A stretch of 64,000 nt of DNA from Robertmurraya korlensis NBRC 107688 (GTDB taxonomy: Bacteria; Bacillota; Bacilli; Bacillales; Cytobacillaceae), in contig NZ_BCVH01000002.1 of NCBI RefSeq assembly GCF_001591645.1, positions 248,001 to 312,000 on the forward strand, given 5' to 3'. The notes beneath the pieces were generated by a model that saw nothing but the letters and a program-made list of their open reading frames with translations, had not been told where the DNA came from and searched no databases. Below are positions 8,857 through 15,422 of this stretch, in pieces. Each line of letters opens with the position of its first letter. Within the stretch, counting starts at the first letter, position 1. The translations under genes were made by a program, and so were the position numbers.

Positions 8857-10260
8857 CTAGCTTTTAAACCTTTTTAATTTCTCCTGTAAAGCACGTTTTT
8901 TCTCTTCCATCTCTTTATTGTCTGAGGACTTCTGATTCGTATGCTCCTCATTTTTATCAAACCATTCCGGTAGGCTTTCTGTTCGGATTGCCTTTTTTCT
9001 GGCATTAGGCTTTCCTGTTTGGGTATTCGTTTGCTTCCCTTCTGCCCAGTCTAAGTATTGTCGATGTTCTTTTTTGGCAAGATCCATTGCTTCGGATACC
9101 GTTTGAACCTTTTTGCGGGCCCAATGAGAAGCAATTTTATCAACATAAGCCTTCGTTAACTTCATATCTGTTTTTAACAATACGTACTGAATGAGGACGT
9201 TCACAACGCCTGGGAGAAGCTTTTGTTGAAACATAACATCTTCAACAATTTGCAAATCACTTTTCGCAGGTTCTCCCCCACCAGATATATCAATTAATAA
9301 TTGTCGAGGGGATGTTTTTTCAAGGTAGTGAACTAATTTTTCTTCTTGAGTTTTGGGTTCCTCCACCTTTGTCACATGTGGAAGTGGTTGTATTTTATCT
9401 ATTAATAATGGGAGTTGGTCAGAATAGTTGAGCTGATACCAATCTCTAGCGGATTTTCTAAGATCATCAATTTGGATTTCATTTGATTCATCCACCGCAC
9501 TAATCACAATATTTTTCATTTGGATTGGATCAATCCCATAGAGGAAGGAAAGTTTTGCTATTGCTTCTCGCACCTTTTTGTTGATAGCACGCTTAGGAAC
9601 TAGCACTTCTGATAGACCTGCAAGAAGCAAGTCAAAATCAAAATGTTCTTCATCAACCTTTATGGTCTCCGAAGTTGCTCGATCAAGGTAAACACGTTGT
9701 TCTTCAAGTCTAAGGTCTTCTACCATATGCGATGAAGGGCTACCTGGAACAGCAGAATCAAATACTTCTTGAAAAGATCTGGTTACATTCTCATACCCTT
9801 TTTCTTTATCCAAGAAATGTTCATCACTAAAAAATCTCTTTAATTTCAAGAATTGATTTTTTCCTACTTTTCGATACAAATATACATTTAGCATTCCATC
9901 TAGAAAAAATTGACTAGGTGTAATAGGCGGCTTTATTTCATAGACAAATGATCGAAGCCCTTCCTCCGTCCGCACATACGTCGAGAGAAGGCCAATTCCT
10001 TCTAATTTTAGACGGGCGTCGTAAATTTGTTTTAAATTACTATCCATTACATTCATAAGCGCATGATGTGAACTACCATCCGCCATTAAGCGATTCTCAT
10101 CTATTTGTGCCCAAAGGGTCATATAGAGACTATACGCTATTGGTCCAATCAATGGCTGATATAAAAGAGTCAACACCTTCCGATCATACTCATATAACAA
10201 ACCATTTGAGGTCACCTCATAGCGATCCACTGGTAGCATTTCCTGCCAATGCTGAGCCAT
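8857..10260 (-). CDS. dnaB: Replication initiation and membrane attachment protein DnaB
   Basis: Firmicute DnaB (unrelated to the E. coli helicase) acts with DnaD and DnaI to load helicase at oriC and at stalled forks. About 467 residues: N-terminal winged-helix part (LYQPLIGPIAYSLYMTLWAQ), DnaD-like middle and C-terminal helical domains (PRQLLIDISGGGEP; VLIQYVLLKTDMKL...AKKVQTV), and a lysine-rich tail. An upstream ATG at 10269 has its ribosome site too close; the ATG at 10260 gives the family-like MAQHWQEMLPVD. Operon nrdR-dnaB-dnaI. Confidence 0.93.
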   Translation of the reverse strand: MAQHWQEMLPVDRYEVTSNGLLYEYDRKVLTLLYQPLIGPIAYSLYMTLWAQIDENRLMADGSSHHALMNVMDSNLKQIYDARLKLEGIGLLSTYVRTEEGLRSFVYEIKPPITPSQFFLDGMLNVYLYRKVGKNQFLKLKRFFSDEHFLDKEKGYENVTRSFQEVFDSAVPGSPSSHMVEDLRLEEQRVYLDRATSETIKVDEEHFDFDLLLAGLSEVLVPKRAINKKVREAIAKLSFLYGIDPIQMKNIVISAVDESNEIQIDDLRKSARDWYQLNYSDQLPLLIDKIQPLPHVTKVEEPKTQEEKLVHYLEKTSPRQLLIDISGGGEPAKSDLQIVEDVMFQQKLLPGVVNVLIQYVLLKTDMKLTKAYVDKIASHWARKKVQTVSEAMDLAKKEHRQYLDWAEGKQTNTQTGKPNARKKAIRTESLPEWFDKNEEHTNQKSSDNKEMEEKKRALQEKLKRFKS

Positions 10261-10297
10261 AGGCTTCATTTCCTCTCTTTAAAAACAAGCTTTCCTG

Positions 10298-10753
10298 CTA
10301 TTCCTTTTTTATTAGTTCCTTCAGTTCTTCGATAAATACATTAATATCTTTAAATTGTCTATATACGGAGGCAAATCGTACGTACGCAACCTCGTCTAAT
10401 TTTGCTAAACGATCCATGACCATTTCTCCAACTGCTTCACTTTTTATTTCTGAAACTCCATGACTGCGAAGCTCTTTTTCAATATCAGAAGTTATTTTTT
10501 CTAATTCAGACAAAGCAACAGGTCTTTTTTCACAAGCTTTAATAAGACCACGTAGAATCTTATCACGACTAAACTCTTCTCTTGTCCCTTCCTTTTTTAC
10601 GACAATCAAAGGAATTTCCTCTACCTTTTCAAAGGTTGTAAAACGAAAGGAACATTTCTCACACTCTCTTCTTCTGCGAATGGATCTATTTTCATCGACA
10701 GGTCTTGAATCGAGAACACGAGTATGATTATTTTGACATGCAGGACATTTCAT
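10298..10753 (-). CDS. nrdR: Transcriptional repressor NrdR
   Basis: Nucleotide-sensing repressor of ribonucleotide reductase genes. 151 residues. The N-terminal zinc ribbon has C3 and C6 (CPACQN) and C31 and C34 (CEKC), followed by the ATP-cone domain from about residue 49 ([25 protein letters not shown]). Length and both domains are standard. It heads nrdR-dnaB-dnaI. No NrdR box is visible near it, so its targets lie elsewhere. Confidence 0.97.
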   Translation of the reverse strand: MKCPACQNNHTRVLDSRPVDENRSIRRRRECEKCSFRFTTFEKVEEIPLIVVKKEGTREEFSRDKILRGLIKACEKRPVALSELEKITSDIEKELRSHGVSEIKSEAVGEMVMDRLAKLDEVAYVRFASVYRQFKDINVFIEELKELIKKE

Positions 10754-10832
10754 AACATCAACTCCGAAACAGTATGGATTCTTCTGAATCTAACACTATC
10801 TTATTAAAACTTTATTTGTAGTACAAGTAATT

Positions 10833-11237
10833 CTATTCTCCAGCGTGTTTTCCAACACCTATATACGTATGCTTCTTATCAAGCTCTTGGTAGATACGAA
10901 TAATTTCAGCTTTTAAACTTGGGAAGGCTCCCATCAGCACTGTTTGTTCGGTTGAAACATTTATATCTACAGCAGTTTCATAAGGCTTAACAGTTATAAT
11001 TGTAATAATAGCGAACATTTTTTTTCCACGATTTATTTCAACTGCAATCTCTCCGTGATCAATTGATTCACTTACCAATTTTGCATGCTGATCATTTTCA
11101 ATGATTTCCTTGACGGATTGAAACAAAGATTGAAGATTCACACGGTAATATCTTGTTTTAAGCTCTTCATCCACATGATTTTCTTTTGTTTCACATTGCC
11201 TATTAAATTGTCTAATGATATTTTTTACAAATGACAT
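10833..11237 (-). CDS. Uncharacterised small cytosolic protein between speD and nrdR
   Basis: 134 residues, no signal peptide and no membrane helix. It looks like a compact alpha/beta protein: a helical N-terminus (FVKNIIRQFNRQCETKENHVDEELKTRYYRVN) and then alternating beta-like strands (GEIAVEINRGKKMFAIITIITVKPYETAVDINVSTEQ). I do not recognise a characterised family. A good ribosome site (GGAGGAAT) supports the ATG at 11237. It lies downstream of the speD terminator and before nrdR; nothing ties it functionally to either. Confidence 0.75.
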   Translation of the reverse strand: MSFVKNIIRQFNRQCETKENHVDEELKTRYYRVNLQSLFQSVKEIIENDQHAKLVSESIDHGEIAVEINRGKKMFAIITIITVKPYETAVDINVSTEQTVLMGAFPSLKAEIIRIYQELDKKHTYIGVGKHAGE

Positions 11238-11332
11238 ATTTATTCCTCCAAACAGAAAGATGTATGTACATTTATTTTACACCTAAAAGGACTACCTATG
11301 TTAATGTTTCATTTTTAAAAGAGAAATTAAAA

Positions 11333-11355
11333 AGAGGTGTATGATATACACCTCT
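11333..11355 (-). terminator. Terminator of speD
   Basis: Perfect 10-bp stem AGAGGTGTAT / ATACACCTCT followed on the minus strand by TTTTTAATTT, 30 bases after the speD stop. Confidence 0.85.
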
Positions 11356-11384
11356 CGAATTTCATTAAGTTTAGTAAGCTACGA

Positions 11385-11765
11385 TTATAGTACTTTCGCT
11401 TTTGCTTGTTTAACTTGAACAGGACCCATTCCACGAGGAATTTCGATGTTCTCACGAGTTTGAGCACCTAATGCTTCAGCGATATAGTCTGCAGCGATAT
11501 TAGGATCCATGTCTCCACAAGTATACACATCAATACTAGCATAGCCATGTTCAGGAAAGCTGTGAATAGTTAAATGTGATTCAGAGATAATAACAACTCC
11601 ACTCACACCTTGTGGTGCAAATTTATGAAAAGCAACCTCGCGAATTTCAGCACCAGACTTTAATGCTGCATCAGCAAAAATTTGCTCAATTTGCTCCAAA
11701 TCATTTAATTTTTCAAAATCACAACCCCATAACTCAGAAATAACGTGACGACCCATAGTTTCCAT
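11385..11765 (-). CDS. speD: S-adenosylmethionine decarboxylase proenzyme
   Basis: Makes decarboxylated SAM, the aminopropyl donor for spermidine. 126 residues, the prokaryotic class 1 size. The self-cleavage site is in [17 protein letters not shown]: cleavage before the serine of ESHLT leaves the pyruvoyl group. The active-site CGD of YTCGDMDPN is also present. Start at [14 protein letters not shown] (11765), preceded by GGGGG ten bases upstream; an in-frame ATG at 11789 has no ribosome site. It has its own promoter and terminator and a long structured leader, so it is likely regulated separately from gapB. Confidence 0.97.
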   Translation of the reverse strand: METMGRHVISELWGCDFEKLNDLEQIEQIFADAALKSGAEIREVAFHKFAPQGVSGVVIISESHLTIHSFPEHGYASIDVYTCGDMDPNIAADYIAEALGAQTRENIEIPRGMGPVQVKQAKAKVL

Positions 11766-11775
11766 ATTCAAATTT

Positions 11776-11894
11776 CCCCCTTTAACCATTTTTACTACAG
11801 TAACTGAATTTCCCTAATTTTTTGGATTATAACTACCACGGGGGAAAGTTAGTCCAAAGAGGTCCTAACCCTTTAAGTAGATATAGATTCCAAA
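11776..11894 (-). promoter_or_regulatory. Structured speD leader with anti-Shine-Dalgarno pairing (candidate riboswitch)
   Basis: Read on the minus strand, TTTGGA..TATA.CTAC (11894-11877) pairs with GTAG.TATA.TCCAAA (11836-11821), making an outer stem P1. Inside it AAAG-GG-TTAG (11874-11865) pairs with CTAA-CTTT (11852-11845), making P2 with loop TCTTT. The CCCCC tract (11844-11840) in the junction, extended as TTTCCCCC, is exactly complementary to GGGGGAAA (11780-11773), which is the speD ribosome site. P2 and the extended anti-SD pairing share TTT and so compete. The fold was found by eye; conservation is untested. Confidence 0.5.
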
Positions 11895-11916
11895 TTTCAA
11901 GAAGTTCACGATGACT

Positions 11917-11945
11917 AGTATACTTTGTTTGTTTTTTTTTTGCAA
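11917..11945 (-). promoter_or_regulatory. Sigma-A promoter of speD
   Basis: Minus strand TTGCAA (11945-11940), 17-base A-rich spacer, TATACT (11922-11917). The predicted start near 11910 leaves a leader of about 145 bases. Confidence 0.75.
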
Positions 11946-12013
11946 TAATGTATTTAAAAAAAGATGAAACAAATTAGAGAAAAGTAAAATCTCTTCATAA
12001 ATTTCAAACAAAA

Positions 12014-12048
12014 AATCAGTCTTCTGAGGATTTCTCAGAAGACTGATT
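12014..12048 (-). terminator. Terminator of gapB
   Basis: Perfect 15-bp stem AATCAGTCTTCTGAG / CTCAGAAGACTGATT followed by TTTTTGTTTG on the minus strand, overlapping the gapB stop. It separates gapB from speD. Confidence 0.9.
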
Positions 12049-12050
12049 AC

Positions 12051-13094
12051 TTACATGGAGCTTACTTGTTTAATATTTTCTGATACTAAAGAAAGCTGCT
12101 CAGCCACATGTTTCGTTAGATCAACGACACGACAAGAATAACCCCACTCATTATCGTACCATGCAAGAACCTTTACCTTGTTTGCACCTATAACCATTGT
12201 TGACAACCCATCAATAATAGCAGAGTGCTCATTCGTATTAAAGTCAACCGATACTAGTGGCTCTTCTGTAATGGCGAGTATCCCCTTTAATTCTTCTTTA
12301 GAGGCTGCGTCAAAAACATCATTTACTTCATCTATGGTTACTTCACGTTTTAAATCTACAACCAAGTCGACTAATGAAACATTGGTTGTTGGAACTCTTA
12401 ATGACATTCCATGTAGCTTCCCTTTCATTTTGGGAATGACTAGTGAAAGAGCCTTAGCTGCACCGGTGCTTGTCGGAATAATTGATTGCCCACAAGCTCT
12501 AGCCCTTCTAAGGTCCTTATGCGGATTATCAATGTTTTTTTGATCGTTTGTGTACGCGTGTACGGTAGTCATTAAACCATTGATAATACCAAACTTATCT
12601 TCAAGGACCCTTACAACAGGAGCTAAACAATTGGTTGTACAAGAAGCATTTGAAATAATATCATGCTCATATATATTTAATTGGTCCTCATTTACACCCA
12701 TTACGATTGTTATATCTTCCCCTTTACCTGGCGCTGTTAGGATAACCTTCTTTGCACCCGCTTTTAAGTGAAGACTTGCCTTCTCTCTTGCGTTGAATTT
12801 ACCAGTTGCCTCAATAACAATATCAATCTTAAGTGAATTCCATGGAAGCTCTTCGGGGTTACGATGATTAATTAGTTTCACCCTTTTTCCATTCACCAAT
12901 AAGGAATCATGGTCAGGCACAACGTCACCATCAAACTTCCCATGATTTGTGTCATACTTTATTAAATGGGCTAATGTTTCCGCAGGATAACTAGCATTAA
13001 TGGCTACTATTTCAAGTGAATCATCACAAATTGCCTTTCTAAAAACCATTCTTCCTATTCTTCCAAACCCATTAATCGCTACTCTCGCCTTCAT
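12051..13094 (-). CDS. gapB: Gluconeogenic glyceraldehyde-3-phosphate dehydrogenase GapB (NADP-preferring)
   Basis: Runs the GAPDH step in the gluconeogenic direction. 347 residues with N-terminal Rossmann fold (INGFGRIGRMV), catalytic Cys152 in SNASCTTNCLAP and the conserved WYDNEWGYS near the end. Where NAD-specific GapA has an Asp after the second strand, this protein reads AINASYPAETLA, as expected for NADP use. The C-terminal tail is slightly longer than in GapA. The promoter carries two CcpN-type boxes, so repression on glucose is likely. Confidence 0.96.
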   Translation of the reverse strand: MKARVAINGFGRIGRMVFRKAICDDSLEIVAINASYPAETLAHLIKYDTNHGKFDGDVVPDHDSLLVNGKRVKLINHRNPEELPWNSLKIDIVIEATGKFNAREKASLHLKAGAKKVILTAPGKGEDITIVMGVNEDQLNIYEHDIISNASCTTNCLAPVVRVLEDKFGIINGLMTTVHAYTNDQKNIDNPHKDLRRARACGQSIIPTSTGAAKALSLVIPKMKGKLHGMSLRVPTTNVSLVDLVVDLKREVTIDEVNDVFDAASKEELKGILAITEEPLVSVDFNTNEHSAIIDGLSTMVIGANKVKVLAWYDNEWGYSCRVVDLTKHVAEQLSLVSENIKQVSSM

Positions 13095-13112
13095 GTTACG
13101 GCTCCCTTCAAA

Positions 13113-13123
13113 AGTGTTATACT
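13113..13123 (+). promoter_or_regulatory. CcpN operator II at gapB (overlaps -10)
   Basis: AGTGTTATACT on the + strand matches the CcpN consensus TRTGHYATAYW at 10 of 11 positions (first base differs). It covers the gapB -10 hexamer. Confidence 0.6.
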
Positions 13124-13143
13124 TTATTTCGGTAATTTAACAA
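13116..13143 (-). promoter_or_regulatory. Sigma-A promoter of gapB
   Basis: Minus strand TTGTTA (13143-13138), 16-base spacer, TATAAC (13121-13116). It lies between and within the two CcpN-type boxes. Confidence 0.65.
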
Positions 13144-13144
13144 T

Positions 13145-13155
13145 AGTATAACATA
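13145..13155 (-). promoter_or_regulatory. CcpN operator I at gapB
   Basis: TATGTTATACT on the minus strand matches TRTGHYATAYW at every position. It lies directly upstream of the -35 and is inverted relative to operator II. Confidence 0.7.
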
Positions 13156-13198
13156 TTAACCATGAATTGTGGTGATAAAAAAACCTAATTTCATCAAA

Positions 13199-13228
13199 AA
13201 AACCATCACGTTATTTTGTGATGGTTTT
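13199..13228 (-). terminator. Terminator of coaE
   Basis: Perfect 11-bp stem AAAACCATCAC / GTGATGGTTTT followed by a T-run on the minus strand, overlapping the coaE stop codon. Confidence 0.85.
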
Positions 13229-13816
13229 CCATTCAGTAATAAGCTCATTAAGTTGCTTTTTCGTTTCCTCAATCGTTCCATTATTATTAATCACTATATC
13301 CGCAAGCTTCCGTTTTTCAGAAATTGGCATTTGGGATTGTATTCGGGCAAGAGCTTCCTTCTTCGTTAACTGATTTCTATTTATCAAGCGCTGGAGTTGA
13401 ACATCATTCTCTACATATACAAGAAGGACTACATCAACCATTTGCTTTAATCCGCTTTCAAAAAGAAGCGGAATGTCCAACACAACTATCCTTTCTCTCC
13501 GTAAAATAGCTGATTCTTTCTTATCATTCATCCTTCTCCGTACGTCTGGATGAACAATCTCATTTAATATTTGTCTTTTCTTACTGTCATGAAAAATAAT
13601 TTCACCTAACTTAGAGCGGTTAATGGTTCGATCATCATTCAGTATACCTTCACCAAAGTATGTAACAATTTGATTGTATGCTACTTCACCTACCTCTACC
13701 GCCTTCCTTGCCTCTATGTCTGCGTCAATGACCTCTATTCCCATTTCCTTAAACATATCTGCCACTGTACTTTTCCCACTAGCAATTCCACCCGTTAATC
13801 CAATAACTAAGGTCAT
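13211..13816 (-). CDS. coaE: Dephospho-CoA kinase
   Basis: Phosphorylates dephospho-CoA in the last step of CoA synthesis. 201 residues. The P-loop GLTGGIASGKST is at the N-terminus, followed by the DADIEARKAVEVG segment and the LID-like region with VVLDIPLLFESGL and RNQLTKKEALARIQSQM. Start at MTLVIGL (13816), six bases after GGAGGGG; the frame remains open further upstream but those codons overlap the preceding hairpin. Last gene of the phoPR-to-coaE run of minus-strand genes. Confidence 0.96.
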   Translation of the reverse strand: MTLVIGLTGGIASGKSTVADMFKEMGIEVIDADIEARKAVEVGEVAYNQIVTYFGEGILNDDRTINRSKLGEIIFHDSKKRQILNEIVHPDVRRRMNDKKESAILRRERIVVLDIPLLFESGLKQMVDVVLLVYVENDVQLQRLINRNQLTKKEALARIQSQMPISEKRKLADIVINNNGTIEETKKQLNELITEWKTITK

Positions 13817-13838
13817 ATTCACCCCTCCGTTTAGTGTA

Positions 13839-13862
13839 AAAGCCTCCATTAGAGGAGGCTTT
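13839..13862 (-). terminator. Weak terminator-like hairpin after ytaF
   Basis: Perfect 9-bp stem AAAGCCTCC / GGAGGCTTT between ytaF and coaE. On the minus strand only four T residues follow, so readthrough into coaE is likely. Confidence 0.5.
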
Positions 13863-13869
13863 GGTTTTT

Positions 13870-14508
13870 TCATATTTTCCATATTCCAATAATAATTAAC
13901 AATACCCCTGGTAAAAAAGCAAACCGCTGAAGCCAGCTATTTTCTGAAAAATGTTTCCCAAGCTGCAACCCGACATAAATAAAGAGAAAACACATAACTG
14001 CGACTGCGGTCCCCAATAAAGTTGGAGAAAAGTCTAACATCGCAGCTCCAATCCCAGCTCCAAAAGCGTCTAAAGATAACGCTAATCCAAGCATATATGC
14101 TTCAATACCATTAATCGTACCCGATTGATCAAAGTCTGCTGACATCGGCTTTCGTAATATTTGAATGACAATCCCAAGAGACTTTATCTCAAAATCAATG
14201 ATTGTTTTTGGGTAGGGAAGCATATTGGAAGAGGATTTCTCTGATCGAAAAAACTGAGCCAGCACCCAAGCCCCTAATAAAATGAGTATGACTCCCCCAA
14301 TACTCTCAGCAATATCAGGTGATAAGATTGACTCAATGAAATGACCGATAATCATCCCTACAGTGAGTGTTCCTGCAGAACACAAAGAAATGACCGCGAT
14401 TGACTTAAAAGGAATTCGCATTTTCCTAAGACCGTATGTGAAACCTACACTAAAACTGTCAATGCTAACTGCTAATGCGAGTAGTAATAATGGAACAGAT
14501 AGTACCAT
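13870..14508 (-). CDS. ytaF: Sporulation membrane protein YtaF (MntP-like fold)
   Basis: Six-helix membrane protein, 212 residues, related to manganese efflux pump MntP and known as a sporulation protein. The repeated acidic helix motif of the family is seen twice: ALAVSIDSFSVGFTYG near the N-terminus and GLALSLDAFGAGIGAA in the second half, each with a membrane-embedded Asp. This suggests cation transport, which is inference. It sits between mutM and coaE, as in B. subtilis. Confidence 0.9.
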   Translation of the reverse strand: MVLSVPLLLLALAVSIDSFSVGFTYGLRKMRIPFKSIAVISLCSAGTLTVGMIIGHFIESILSPDIAESIGGVILILLGAWVLAQFFRSEKSSSNMLPYPKTIIDFEIKSLGIVIQILRKPMSADFDQSGTINGIEAYMLGLALSLDAFGAGIGAAMLDFSPTLLGTAVAVMCFLFIYVGLQLGKHFSENSWLQRFAFLPGVLLIIIGIWKI

Positions 14509-14573
14509 TGGAAAGACTCCTTCCTAACAAAAAGCTAGGATAGTATATGATAGGAGCCTATCCAAGGTTCAAT

Positions 14574-15401
14574 CTACTTCTTCTTTTGACATGTTGGACA
14601 AAATACTGTTCCTCTTCCACCTACAACAATCTTTTCTAAAGGAGTTCCACACACCTTGCAGTCTTCACCTTTCCTGCCGTAAACAAATAGTTCTAGTTGA
14701 AACATCCCCATTTGTCCTTGGGAATTCACATAAGATCGGACCGTACTTCCACCCTTATCGACTGCTTCTCTTAACGTTTCCTTTATTTGTTCATAAAGGA
14801 TGCTCCACTCTTTTTTCTTCAGTGAACTTGCAATTCTCTCAGGATGTATTCTTGATCGGAAGAGGGCTTCATCTACATAAATATTGCCAAGGCCAACGAC
14901 AACCGTTTGATCAAGCAAGGCTGTTTTTATAGACCTTTGGGTTTTTGATAACCTATTTTGTAAATACAATGCCGTAAAATCCGAATCAAATGGTTCAGGT
15001 CCGAGAGTTGATAATGGAGGCTGGTTAAACTCTTTCCCTTTTTCAAATAAATGCATCGTCCCAAATTTACGTACATCTTTGTAGCGTAGCTCTGTCCCGT
15101 CGGTAAATGTAAAAATCACATGAGTATGAAGAGCTACTGGTTCCTCCACCTCAAAATGAGCATACCTACCTTCCATTCGCAAATGAGATATTAAAGCATA
15201 TTTTTCGGTATATAAGATAAGAAATTTCCCTCTTCGACCCAACTGAATAAATCTTTCGCCAATTAAGGCGTCACCAAACTGATCTACATCAGGATGTTTA
15301 ATCATTTTTGGCCAAAGAACGGTTACTTCTTTTATTTCTTTATCTAAAATGAGCATTTCTAGTGTTCGTCGAACTGTCTCGACTTCTGGAAGTTCTGGCA
15401 A
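14574..15401 (-). CDS. mutM: Formamidopyrimidine-DNA glycosylase (Fpg/MutM)
   Basis: Base-excision repair enzyme that removes 8-oxoguanine and cuts the abasic site. 275 residues. Catalytic Pro2 and Glu3 are in MPELPEVETVRRTL, the conserved LLDQTVVVGLGNIYVDEALF helix carries the H2TH region, and the C-terminal zinc finger has CKVC ... CPTC. TTG start at 15401 after GGGAGGT. The stop of polA lies 22 bases upstream, so the two repair genes are co-transcribed. Confidence 0.97.
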   Translation of the reverse strand: MPELPEVETVRRTLEMLILDKEIKEVTVLWPKMIKHPDVDQFGDALIGERFIQLGRRGKFLILYTEKYALISHLRMEGRYAHFEVEEPVALHTHVIFTFTDGTELRYKDVRKFGTMHLFEKGKEFNQPPLSTLGPEPFDSDFTALYLQNRLSKTQRSIKTALLDQTVVVGLGNIYVDEALFRSRIHPERIASSLKKKEWSILYEQIKETLREAVDKGGSTVRSYVNSQGQMGMFQLELFVYGRKGEDCKVCGTPLEKIVVGGRGTVFCPTCQKKK

Positions 15402-15422
15402 TATTATACCTCCCTACTGCCC

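Noticed and set aside
11238-11332. Sigma-W promoter before the unknown 134-residue gene (TGAAAC on the minus strand near 11290)
   Set aside because: No CGTA occurs at the required spacing.
14509-14573. Terminator between mutM and ytaF
   Set aside because: GGATAG/CTATCC pairing is interrupted and no T-run follows, so readthrough is more likely.
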